From positions 1 to 15,336 of the forward strand of contig JAQSDP010000440.1 of assembly GCA_029945985.1 (NCBI GenBank): a stretch of 15,336 bases of DNA, read 5' to 3'. Positions within the stretch are counted from its first letter, which is position 1. The number at the start of each line of letters is the position of its first letter. The notes beneath the pieces were generated by a model. The model worked only from the letters and a program-made list of their open reading frames with translations. It ran no database searches and was not told the origin of the DNA. Source of the DNA: a bacterium (GTDB lineage: Bacteria; Acidobacteriota; Blastocatellia; Pyrinomonadales; Pyrinomonadaceae). This document shows, one piece after another, positions 1 to 13,670 of the stretch. The translations under genes and the position numbers were made by a program.

Positions 1-89
1 CGATCGCAATGGAAAAGGGACTACGCTTCGCTATCCGCGAAGGCGGCCGCACAGTAGGTGCCGGTACCGTGTCCGAGATCGTTGAATAG
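1..89 (+). CDS. tuf: Elongation factor Tu, C-terminal end (partial)
   Basis: Only the last 28 codons are present, read in the frame beginning at base 3 and ending at TAG 87-89. The translated end contains MEKGLRFAIREGGRTVGAG followed by TVSEIVE, the canonical end of domain III of bacterial EF-Tu, which contacts the tRNA T-stem. EF-Tu is the GTPase that delivers aminoacyl-tRNA to the ribosomal A site. The following genes (rpmG, tRNA-Trp, secE, nusG) form the usual downstream neighbourhood of a tuf copy, which supports the assignment. The 5' part lies outside the window, so start, GTPase motifs and promoter cannot be judged. Confidence 0.95.
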   Translation, partial: IAMEKGLRFAIREGGRTVGAGTVSEIVE

Positions 90-93
90 TTAC

Positions 94-144
94 GGAACAC
101 CGGCCTCGGGCCGGCAACTATTGCCAGCGAGACGCCGGCGTTCC
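94..144 (+). promoter_or_regulatory. Hairpin in the tuf-rpmG gap with an alternative pairing
   Basis: CCGGCC (100-105) and GGCCGG (109-114) form a perfect 6-bp stem with loop TCG. The segment 94-104 can instead pair with 134-144 (10 of 11 positions), and the two folds exclude each other. No T-run follows, so it is not an intrinsic terminator. It may be a processing or mRNA 3'-end stabilising site between tuf and rpmG. The function is inferred only. Confidence 0.35.
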
Positions 145-158
145 TTGAGAGGTAAGAA

Positions 159-320
159 ATGGCTAAGGGAGCTAGAGACAATATCATTCTGCAGTGCACT
201 GAGTGCAAAGAGCGCAACTACGTGACGACCAAGAACAAGAAGGCCACGCCTAACCGCTTGGAATTCAATAAATTCTGTCGCCGCTGTCGCTGCCACCGGC
301 TGCACCGCGAGAATAAATAG
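159..320 (+). CDS. rpmG: 50S ribosomal protein L33
   Basis: A 53-residue protein starting MAKGARDNIILQCTECKERN and ending CHRLHRENK, a full-length bacterial L33, a small protein of the large subunit near the E site. Cysteines 13, 16, 40 and 43 form two CxxC pairs, so this is the zinc-binding (C+) form; an extra Cys lies at 45. ATG 159 is preceded by GAGAGGT (147-153) at good spacing. It lies 69 bp after tuf and 32 bp before the tRNA-Trp gene, the tuf-rpmG-trnW-secE-nusG order seen in many bacteria, so it is probably co-transcribed with both. Confidence 0.96.
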   Translation: MAKGARDNIILQCTECKERNYVTTKNKKATPNRLEFNKFCRRCRCHRLHRENK

Positions 321-352
321 ATAATTTCGGACTTGAGATCTGAGATCTTTGT

Positions 353-428
353 AGGGGTATGGTGTCAATGGTTAGCATGGAGGTCTCCAAAACCTTAGGT
401 GCGGGTTCGAGTCCTGCTACCCCTGCCA
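353..428 (+). tRNA. trnW: tRNA-Trp (anticodon CCA)
   Basis: A complete 76-nt cloverleaf can be drawn. The acceptor stem AGGGGTA (353-359) pairs with TACCCCT (418-424), followed by discriminator G425 and an encoded CCA (426-428). The D stem is 362-365/375-378. The anticodon stem is 380-384/392-396 with loop CTCCAAA and anticodon CCA at 387-389. The T stem GCGGG/CCTGC (401-405/413-417) holds loop TTCGAGT. The A1-U72 pair and G73 are typical of bacterial tRNA-Trp. It sits between rpmG and secE and is probably excised from the same transcript. Confidence 0.97.
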
Positions 429-450
429 TTGCAGCAAAGGAGAAATAGAG

Positions 451-696
451 TTGTCAGAAGCGGTCGACACAGTTAACGATAGCAAGAAGAAGCAAGGTGC
501 AGGCGAGTTTATCCGCGAGACCCGCGAAGAACTAGGCCGCACGAGCTTTCCTTCGTCAGAGGACGTCCGGAATACCACGATCATCGTTATCATCGCGGTC
601 ATCTTCTTTGCGATTTACCTATTTTTGGTCGATCAGGGCTGGACGTACGCTCTACAGGGGTTGACCTGGCTGGTCAACAAGATCGCCGGCATCTAA
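451..696 (+). CDS. secE: Preprotein translocase subunit SecE
   Basis: An 81-residue single-span SecE, the clamp subunit that holds the SecY channel together in the inner membrane. The N-terminal 18 residues are hydrophilic and Lys/Asp-rich. The conserved amphipathic stretch GEFIRETREELGRTSFPS (about 18-36) precedes the single transmembrane helix (about 42-60, NTTIIVIIAVIFFAIYLFL). The start is TTG 451, chosen because AAAGGAG (436-442) lies 8 nt upstream and no ATG is available before the conserved part. The gene begins 22 bp after the tRNA-Trp CCA end. It is followed after 11 bp by nusG, its near-universal neighbour. Confidence 0.95.
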   Translation: MSEAVDTVNDSKKKQGAGEFIRETREELGRTSFPSSEDVRNTTIIVIIAVIFFAIYLFLVDQGWTYALQGLTWLVNKIAGI

Positions 697-707
697 GGAT
701 ATTTGAA

Positions 708-1268
708 ATGAGGCAGTGGTATTTCATCCACACATATTCGGGACACGAGAATAAGGTCGTAGAAAGCCTTAATGCCCGCATTCGCGATATGGAACTTGCT
801 GAGTTGATCACCGAGGTCCTGCTTCCGAAGGAAAAAGTCGTCGAAAAGCGCGGCAATAAAGAACTTGTCTCAGAACGAATGTTCTATCCGGGGTATGTTC
901 TGGTCGAGATCGAGTGTGACGAGAAGGGTAAGATACCTGATAACGTCTTTCACGCGATCCGTTCCACACCGAAGGTTACCGGCTTTTTAGGTGGAAAGGC
1001 CCCGACGCCGCTGACGCAGGCCGAAGTCGACCAGATCGTTCACAACATCGAGGTCGCCACCGAGAAGCCGAAACCGAAGTTTACATACGAAGTCGGCGAG
1101 GTCGTTCGAATCAAGTCCGGGCCGTTCGCTTCATTCACCGGTAAGGTTGAGGAAGTGAACGAAGACAAGAGTACGCTCAAAGTATCGATCACTATCTTTG
1201 GCCGCTCGACACCGTACGAACTTGGATTTTTGGAAGTGGAAAAGGTCACTTTCGCAGAAGAGGATTAA
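708..1268 (+). CDS. nusG: Transcription termination/antitermination factor NusG
   Basis: A 186-residue protein of normal length. The NGN domain (about 2-118) begins with WYFIHTYSGHENKV and contains FYPGYVLVEIE (59-69), the surface that binds the clamp helices of RNA polymerase. The KOW domain (about 127-185) carries GEVVRIKSGPFASFTGKV and ends near YELGFLEVEKV; it contacts S10 or Rho. There is no long domain II insertion. The start at ATG 708 is 11 bp after the secE stop, with a weak AAGGAT overlapping that stop, so translation is probably coupled to secE. It links polymerase processivity with translation and acts on the product of rpoB/rpoC in the same cluster. Confidence 0.97.
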   Translation: MRQWYFIHTYSGHENKVVESLNARIRDMELAELITEVLLPKEKVVEKRGNKELVSERMFYPGYVLVEIECDEKGKIPDNVFHAIRSTPKVTGFLGGKAPTPLTQAEVDQIVHNIEVATEKPKPKFTYEVGEVVRIKSGPFASFTGKVEEVNEDKSTLKVSITIFGRSTPYELGFLEVEKVTFAEED

Positions 1269-1278
1269 TGAGGACATT

Positions 1279-1294
1279 CCTGAGCTACTCAGGA
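1279..1294 (+). promoter_or_regulatory. Hairpin overlapping the rplK ribosome-binding site
   Basis: CCTGAG (1279-1284) and CTCAGG (1288-1293) form a perfect 6-bp stem with loop CTA in the 39-bp nusG-rplK gap. The 3' arm contains AGGA (1291-1294), the best Shine-Dalgarno for rplK, 13 nt before its ATG. The fold would hide the site. In E. coli, L1 represses the L11-L1 operon by binding the leader upstream of rplK. A related role here is inference, since I cannot show an L1-binding motif. Confidence 0.4.
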
Positions 1295-1307
1295 TCGTAA
1301 ATCGAAA

Positions 1308-1736
1308 ATGGCAAAGAAGATAGAAGGTTACATTAAGCTGCAGATCCCCGCCGGAAAGGCGAATCCTGCACCGCCGATCGGCCCGGCTTTGGGTCAGCAC
1401 GGTGTCAACATCATGGAGTTCTGTAAAGCGTTCAACGCCAGAACTCAGAATGACGACCCGGATATGAAGATCCCGGTTGTGATAACGGTTTTCGCGGATC
1501 GCTCGTTCACGTTTGAGACGAAGACTCCGCCCGCCGGCGACTTGCTTCGCAAGGCTGCCGGTATCCCGAAGGGCTCCGGTACGCCCAATAAGCAAAAGGC
1601 TGGCACAATTTCGCGGGATAAGATCCGTGAGATCGCCGAGAAGAAAATGCCCGATCTCAACACCACCAACATTGAGTCCGCGATGCGGACCATTGAAGGG
1701 ACGGCGAAGAGTATGGGTTTAGTTGTAGAAGGATAA
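1308..1736 (+). CDS. rplK: 50S ribosomal protein L11
   Basis: A 142-residue L11, which binds 23S rRNA at the GTPase-associated centre and forms the base of the stalk. The N-terminal domain carries GYIKLQIPAGKANPAPPIGP and GQHGVNIMEFCKAFNART, with the Pro-rich hinge face that is the target of thiopeptides. The C-terminal RNA-binding domain contains TPPAGDLLRKAAGIPKGSG and the terminal EGTAKSMGLVVEG. Length and all landmarks match the family. It lies between nusG and rplA, the invariant order. The start is ATG 1308, giving MAKKIEGY; the ribosome-binding site is within a small hairpin. Confidence 0.97.
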   Translation: MAKKIEGYIKLQIPAGKANPAPPIGPALGQHGVNIMEFCKAFNARTQNDDPDMKIPVVITVFADRSFTFETKTPPAGDLLRKAAGIPKGSGTPNKQKAGTISRDKIREIAEKKMPDLNTTNIESAMRTIEGTAKSMGLVVEG

Positions 1737-1775
1737 GGTTGGTGGGGGTCCGCCCCGCCCGGTACTCATTAGGGA

Positions 1776-1791
1776 GGAAACGTGAGTTTCC
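1776..1791 (+). promoter_or_regulatory. GNRA-capped hairpin before rplA
   Basis: GGAAAC (1776-1781), loop GTGA (1782-1785) and GTTTCC (1786-1791) form a perfect 6-bp stem closed by a GNRA-type tetraloop, 11 nt before the rplA Shine-Dalgarno. A second GC-rich hairpin, GGGG TCCG CCCC (1745-1756), lies just upstream. The two fill most of the 74-bp rplK-rplA gap. A role in tuning L1 translation is plausible but inferred. Confidence 0.4.
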
Positions 1792-1810
1792 GCTATTACC
1801 TGGAGGTAAA

Positions 1811-2503
1811 ATGAAACGAGGTAAGAAATACCTTGCTGCGCTCGAGAAGATCGAGACCGGCAAGAAATACGAACTCGACGAAGCGATCTCAAAACTAAAA
1901 GAGGTTGCCTTCGCAAAGTTTGACGAAACTGTCGAACTAACGATGTGGCTCGGTGTCGATCCGCGAAAGGCAGATCAACTCGTCCGTGGCACAATCGTCC
2001 TTCCCCACGGCCTTGGCGGCGCTGCCAAAAAGGTTGTCGTTATCGCCCAAGGCGACAAGATCAGAGAAGCTCAGGAAGCAGGAGCCGATGAGGCTGGCGG
2101 CGATGACATCGTCGACCGCATCAAAGGCGGCTGGCTGGAATTCGATGCGCTTATCGCTACCCCGGACATGATGGGAAAGGTCGGACAGCTTGGTAAGATA
2201 CTTGGCCCCCGCGGCCTTATGCCCAACCCGAAGACCGGAACTGTGACGATGGACGTCAAGACCGCTATTCAAGAGACGAAGGCCGGTAAGGTCGAGTATC
2301 GCGTCGACAAAACGGGCGTAATCCACTCGCCTGTCGGTAAGGTTTCGTTCGACCCGGACAAGCTGCAAGAGAATACAAGAGTGCTGATCAACGCGGTTAT
2401 CAAAGCGAAGCCGACGACAGCAAAGGGCCGTTATCTCAAGAAGATCAACCTGGCCGCAACGATGAGCCCTGGCGTTCTGCTCGACGAACTGGCGTACGTT
2501 TAA
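1811..2503 (+). CDS. rplA: 50S ribosomal protein L1
   Basis: A 230-residue L1, the protein of the mobile L1 stalk that helps release deacylated tRNA from the E site. In many bacteria it also represses its own operon. Landmarks include MKRGKKYLAALEKIETGKKY at the start, GTIVLPHGLGG (about 68-78), the domain II stretch DMMGKVGQLGKILGPRGLMP, and the end TMSPGVLLDELAYV. The start at ATG 1811 is set by a strong GGAGGT (1802-1807). An in-frame TTG at 1739 would add 24 residues that fit no L1, so it was rejected. The rplJ start follows 22 bp after the stop. Confidence 0.97.
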   Translation: MKRGKKYLAALEKIETGKKYELDEAISKLKEVAFAKFDETVELTMWLGVDPRKADQLVRGTIVLPHGLGGAAKKVVVIAQGDKIREAQEAGADEAGGDDIVDRIKGGWLEFDALIATPDMMGKVGQLGKILGPRGLMPNPKTGTVTMDVKTAIQETKAGKVEYRVDKTGVIHSPVGKVSFDPDKLQENTRVLINAVIKAKPTTAKGRYLKKINLAATMSPGVLLDELAYV

Positions 2504-2525
2504 GTAGTGAGGTGCGAATAGAGTA

Positions 2526-3332
2526 ATGAAATCAAGAGAGACAAAACAAAGAGATCTGGAAGCCCTCACAAGCTCGCTGCAGACTTCAACCTCGGCACTG
2601 GTCGTTAGCTTTGATAAGCTGACGGTCTCCAAGGACATTGAATTCCGCGATCGTATCCGTGAGGCAGGTGCAAAATATCAGGTAGTTAAGAACACGCTGG
2701 CTCGCATCGCCGTCAAAGGAACTGACTTTGAACAGGCGACCGAGTCATTCAAAGGCGTGACCGCTATCGCGTGGACCGACGGCGACCCCGTTGTGCTTTC
2801 CAAGGCGGTTTCGAAATTTATGAAGGACAACGCCGATAACTACACTTTCAAAAGTGGAGTTGTCGACGGGAAGTTGGTAGATCTCGCTCAGTTGACGACG
2901 ATCGCAAGCCTACCTTCCAAAGAAGAGCTTATTTCGAAACTTCTGTTCGTTCTCAACGCACAGGCCCAGCGTATTGTCACGGTTATTAACGCCGTGCCGC
3001 GTGACCTGGCAGTCGTAATCAAGCAGATCGGAGAAAAGGCTCCGTCAGGCGACGCTCCACCAGCGGAAGTAAAGGCTGAAGAAGCCGCTCCTGTTGAGGC
3101 TGAAGCGGCTCCTGCTGCTGAGGTCGAAGATGGTTCGGCCGAAGAGACGCCGGCTGTAGAGGCTGCTGCTCCGGAGGCTCAGCCCGCGGAGGCTGAAGCT
3201 GCTCCGGCAGAAGAAGCACCGGCTGTTGAGGCCGCTGCTCCCGAGGCTTCGGCGGCTGAAGCTGAAGCGGCTACTGCAGAAGAAGGGCCGGTAGAAACGC
3301 CGGCGGCGGAAGGCGACGAGAAAGCTGAATAG
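2526..3332 (+). CDS. rplJ: 50S ribosomal protein L10 with long Ala/Glu-rich C-terminal extension
   Basis: Residues 1-172 are a complete L10: N-terminal RNA-binding domain (SALVVSFDKLTVSKDIEFRD; YQVVKNTLARIAVKG) and the helical region that docks L12 dimers (SKEELISKLLFVLNAQAQRI and following). L10 anchors L12 to the L11-binding region of 23S rRNA. L10 proteins are usually about 165-180 residues; this one has 268. The extra ~95 residues are almost only Ala, Glu, Pro and Val. They include a near-perfect tandem pair of 23-residue units (208-230 and 231-253). The acidic tail resembles the hinge composition of L12. Start ATG 2526 has GAGGTG (2509-2514) upstream. The classical L10 leader cannot fit in the 22-nt gap before it. 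Confidence 0.95.
   Translation: MKSRETKQRDLEALTSSLQTSTSALVVSFDKLTVSKDIEFRDRIREAGAKYQVVKNTLARIAVKGTDFEQATESFKGVTAIAWTDGDPVVLSKAVSKFMKDNADNYTFKSGVVDGKLVDLAQLTTIASLPSKEELISKLLFVLNAQAQRIVTVINAVPRDLAVVIKQIGEKAPSGDAPPAEVKAEEAAPVEAEAAPAAEVEDGSAEETPAVEAAAPEAQPAEAEAAPAEEAPAVEAAAPEASAAEAEAATAEEGPVETPAAEGDEKAE
3147..3284 (+). repeat. Two-copy 69-bp tandem repeat inside rplJ
   Basis: Units 3147-3215 and 3216-3284 each encode 23 residues of the form xPAVEAAAPEAxxAEAEAAxAEE, with 19 of 23 residues the same. Codons differ at many synonymous positions, so the duplication is not recent or has been diversified. The preceding stretch (3078-3146) has the same composition and also ends in AEE, and may be an older unit. 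Confidence 0.75.
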
Positions 3333-3575
3333 GTTTTCAGGTCTCGGATCGGATTTAAGACCTGAGATCTCAAATTTGAAATTGCGGGCATTGCTCGCTC
3401 TAGCCGTACTCAAGGAAAACGAGCCGGGTGATTGTCAGGTCGCCTGTGCTGCTCGGATCTTCAGGAAAGGAGATGCACCCGTTCCAGTTGGTCCCGTGGG
3501 TTCTAGCGGCTGACAAAGGCGAACCGAAATATCGGTTCAAAAACACAGAACCCTAGTTAGGAGATAGATAAAGTT
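3333..3575 (+). promoter_or_regulatory. Structured rplJ-rplL intergenic region (243 bp)
   Basis: No gene is supported here, but several perfect inverted repeats are. TCAGGTCT (3337-3344) pairs with AGACCTGA (3358-3365) just after the rplJ stop. CGGGTG (3425-3430) pairs with CACCCG (3476-3481) and encloses a CAGG/CCTG hairpin (3436-3446). GGGTTCT (3498-3504) pairs with AGAACCC (3547-3553) and encloses GAACCGA-AATA-TCGGTTC (3521-3538). The outer arm ends 6 nt before the rplL Shine-Dalgarno AGGAG (3559-3563). Since L12 is made in several copies per L10, a translation-enhancing or processing element is a reasonable guess. It is not a recognised riboswitch. Confidence 0.5.
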
Positions 3576-3962
3576 ATGGCAATCACGAAAGACGAAGTAG
3601 TTGAATTTTTGAAGGGAATGACCCTTCTCGAGGCGTCGGAATTGGTTAAGGAACTCGAAGAAGTATTCGGAGTTTCAGCAGCAGCCGCTGCTGCACCCAT
3701 GATGATGGCACCTGCGGGCGGCGATGCGGCCCCGGCGGCAGAAGAAAAGGACACGTTTGACGTTATCCTCACCGGCGCCGGCGGCAATAAGATCGCAGTC
3801 ATCAAGGCTGTTCGCGAGATCGTTGCAGGCCTCGGCCTCAAGGAAGCTAAGGATCTGGTCGACAGTGCTCCGAAACCGCTTAAGGAAGGCGTTTCGAAGG
3901 ACGAAGCCGAAGAGATCAAGACCAAGTTGACCGAAGCAGGTGCTAGCGTCGAGGTAAAATAG
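3576..3962 (+). CDS. rplL: 50S ribosomal protein L7/L12
   Basis: A 128-residue L12 of ordinary size, the multi-copy stalk protein that recruits and activates translational GTPases, including the EF-Tu encoded at the start of this window. The N-terminal dimerisation domain (about 1-33) contains KDEVVEFLKGMTLLEASELV. The flexible Ala/Met/Pro/Gly-rich hinge is about 34-55. The C-terminal domain carries TFDVILTGAGGNKIAVIKAV, the conserved GLGLKEAKDLVDSAPKPLKEG surface and the final EAGASVEVK. The start is ATG 3576, 12 nt after AGGAG. Long structured gaps on both sides set its expression apart from rplJ and rpoB. Confidence 0.97.
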   Translation: MAITKDEVVEFLKGMTLLEASELVKELEEVFGVSAAAAAAPMMMAPAGGDAAPAAEEKDTFDVILTGAGGNKIAVIKAVREIVAGLGLKEAKDLVDSAPKPLKEGVSKDEAEEIKTKLTEAGASVEVK

Positions 3963-3968
3963 TTCGTT

Positions 3969-4010
3969 ATCGGAATCCGGGCTGAAAGGTTGTTCAGTTC
4001 GGATTCCGGT
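3969..4010 (+). promoter_or_regulatory. Long hairpin after rplL (processing or attenuation site)
   Basis: CGGAATCCG (3971-3979) pairs with CGGATTCCG (4000-4008). The stem continues inward by two G-U pairs and CTGAA/TTCAG, leaving the 6-nt loop AGGTTG, and outward by two more pairs, for about 18 bp in all. It starts 6 nt after the rplL stop and is not followed by a good T-run. E. coli has an RNase III site and a partial terminator in the same gap, so a double-stranded processing site is the leading idea (inference by position). Confidence 0.55.
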
Positions 4011-4372
4011 CGAATTTGCAATTAGTAACAGTCGCTGTTACACTCAGTTGTTGGCTAAAGAGATCGCACAGCCCAGTGGTTACGGACGTCTGGTCCGAAC
4101 GTCGCTAAGTTATTGGCGTTAAAGCATTTGCAGGGCGGGTTCTCGCGGGGAAGAACGGAGAGTTAGTGTCTTTTTCGACACACTCAAACAATTTGATCGG
4201 CAAAGACAACTGCTAGGTAAGCGGTCAGGGCATAGTTCGCCCTCGGCCGCATTTGGCGTCTTTTTTATCTATTACGGCCCAAGGACGGGCATTTAACAGG
4301 GGCATCCTAGCAACTATCGGCGGAGAAAGCAATAGGCATTTAGCACGCCATTCATAAGGGCATTCAAACAAT
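4011..4372 (+). promoter_or_regulatory. rpoB leader with a series of hairpins
   Basis: Nothing in this 362-bp stretch looks protein-coding. It holds successive small inverted repeats: GTAACAG-TCG-CTGTTAC (4025-4041), CGGAC/GTCCG (4083-4097), GTTCT/AGAAC (4139-4156), GTGTC/GACAC (4166-4181) and the stem-plus-T-run at 4221-4266. The word GGCAT recurs at 4288, 4301, 4335 and 4359 just before rpoB. The ribosome-binding site is probably AAGGG (4356-4360). I see no convincing -35/-10 pair. The region probably controls how much transcription passes from rplL into rpoB. Confidence 0.4.
4221..4266 (+). terminator. Attenuator-like stem and T-run before rpoB
   Basis: GCGGTC-AGGGC (4221-4231) pairs with GCCCT-C-GGCCGC (4239-4250) with one bulged C and a 7-nt loop. 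Ten bases later comes a T6 run (4261-4266). The gap between stem and T-run is long for an intrinsic terminator, so partial termination or attenuation is more likely than full termination, which would cut off rpoB and rpoC. Confidence 0.35.
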
Positions 4373-8827
<4,455 letters not shown>

Positions 8828-8837
8828 TTAGTTCAAG

Positions 8838-8874
8838 GTTCCAGGTTCAAAGTTCAAAGCTTTGAACCTGGAAC
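8838..8874 (+). repeat. Perfect 15-bp inverted repeat between rpoB and rpoC
   Basis: GTTCCAGGTTCAAAG (8838-8852) and CTTTGAACCTGGAAC (8860-8874) are exact reverse complements around a 7-nt loop. The whole gap is made of the words GTTCAA, CCAGGTTCAA and their complements. No T-run follows the stem, so it is not a standard terminator. A further copy of TTGAACCTGGA at 8883-8893 carries the rpoC Shine-Dalgarno GGAG (8891-8894). Confidence 0.85.
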
Positions 8875-8898
8875 ATGGGACATTGAACCTGGAGATTT

Positions 8899-13194
<4,296 letters not shown>

Positions 13195-13222
13195 GGCTTT
13201 TGCGATCAATCGCTGATACAGC

Positions 13223-13253
13223 AAGCAGGTGTCGACCGCGGCACCTGCTTTTT
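13223..13253 (+). terminator. Rho-independent terminator after rpoC
   Basis: AAGCAGGTG (13223-13231) pairs with CACCTGCTT (13242-13250). The stem is extended inward by TCG/CGG to 12 bp with loop ACCG, and is followed directly by T's (13249-13253). This is a strong intrinsic terminator marking the end of the ribosomal/polymerase cluster. Confidence 0.9.
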
Positions 13254-13274
13254 CGCGGCCGTAAAGCGCTGAGG

Positions 13275-13309
13275 CACTCAAGCGAGTGTTATAGTTGTAA
13301 CAAAGAGGA
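13275..13309 (+). promoter_or_regulatory. Possible extended -10 promoter and inverted repeat for the 66-aa gene
   Basis: TGTTATAGT (13287-13295) fits an extended -10 element, with no good -35. It is overlapped by CACTC-AAGC-GAGTG (13275-13288), a possible operator. AGAGGA (13304-13309) is the ribosome-binding site 11 nt before ATG 13321. A separate promoter is expected because the rpoC terminator lies just upstream. Confidence 0.35.
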
Positions 13310-13320
13310 CCAAAAAAACG

Positions 13321-13521
13321 ATGTACGTAAGAGCAGGTAAGTATATGATCAACACGGAGAACGTCACCCATCTCGAGTTGGAGGACGACGGCGGAATGGT
13401 CGTGTATTTCATAGGCGGCCAAATGGTACAGCTCGACGCCGAGTCGTCGACCGTGGTCTACACCAGCCTCAACACCGCATTCTCCACTCGCCCAACCCCA
13501 CGCCCCACCTCCATTTCCTGA
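13321..13521 (+). CDS. Small hypothetical protein (66 aa)
   Basis: I do not recognise this protein. It starts MYVRAGKYMINTENVTHLEL and has a compact alternating hydrophobic pattern to about residue 52 (VVYFIGGQMVQL; STVVYTSLNTAF) that would suit a small beta-rich fold. It then ends in a Ser/Thr/Pro/Arg tail. A good Shine-Dalgarno (AGAGGA, 11 nt upstream) and a start immediately after the rpoC terminator support its being a real gene. There is no signal peptide, membrane span or Cys motif. The composition changes from about residue 53 onward as it nears the low-complexity region downstream, so the C-terminus may have been altered by that sequence. Confidence 0.6.
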   Translation: MYVRAGKYMINTENVTHLELEDDGGMVVYFIGGQMVQLDAESSTVVYTSLNTAFSTRPTPRPTSIS

Positions 13522-13542
13522 CTGACATTTTCCCGCGCAGCG

Positions 13543-13670
13543 ATGCAACGCGGATCGGACGCCCTGCGACGCTCTTTGGGCGCCCTGCACACGCTTTTGG
13601 TCGTTTGCAACCGCGTTTTTGAGTGTTTGCAACGCGCTTTTTCGGCCCAGTTTCGCCCCTTTTTTCGCGA
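13543..13670. repeat. Degenerate ~22-nt periodic sequence with phased T-tracts
   Basis: T-tracts begin at 13575, 13595, 13616, 13638 and 13660 (spacing 20-22 nt) and lengthen from 3 to 6 bases. Shorter TTT runs lie between the later ones at 13604, 13626 and 13651. The words TTTGCAAC and GCAACGCG recur (13545, 13604, 13626). The period is not a multiple of three. Open frames cross the region on both strands but lack ribosome-binding sites and family features. The rest of the 433-bp gap 13522-13954 shows no gene I can support. Confidence 0.6.

Noticed and set aside
1739..1810. Upstream TTG start that would lengthen RplA by 24 residues
   Set aside because: The extension has no match to L1 and overlaps two hairpins; a strong GGAGGT sits just before ATG 1811.
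4221..4266. Full intrinsic terminator before rpoB
   Set aside because: The T-run is ten bases from the stem and no strong promoter is seen between it and rpoB; it is kept only as an attenuator-like element.
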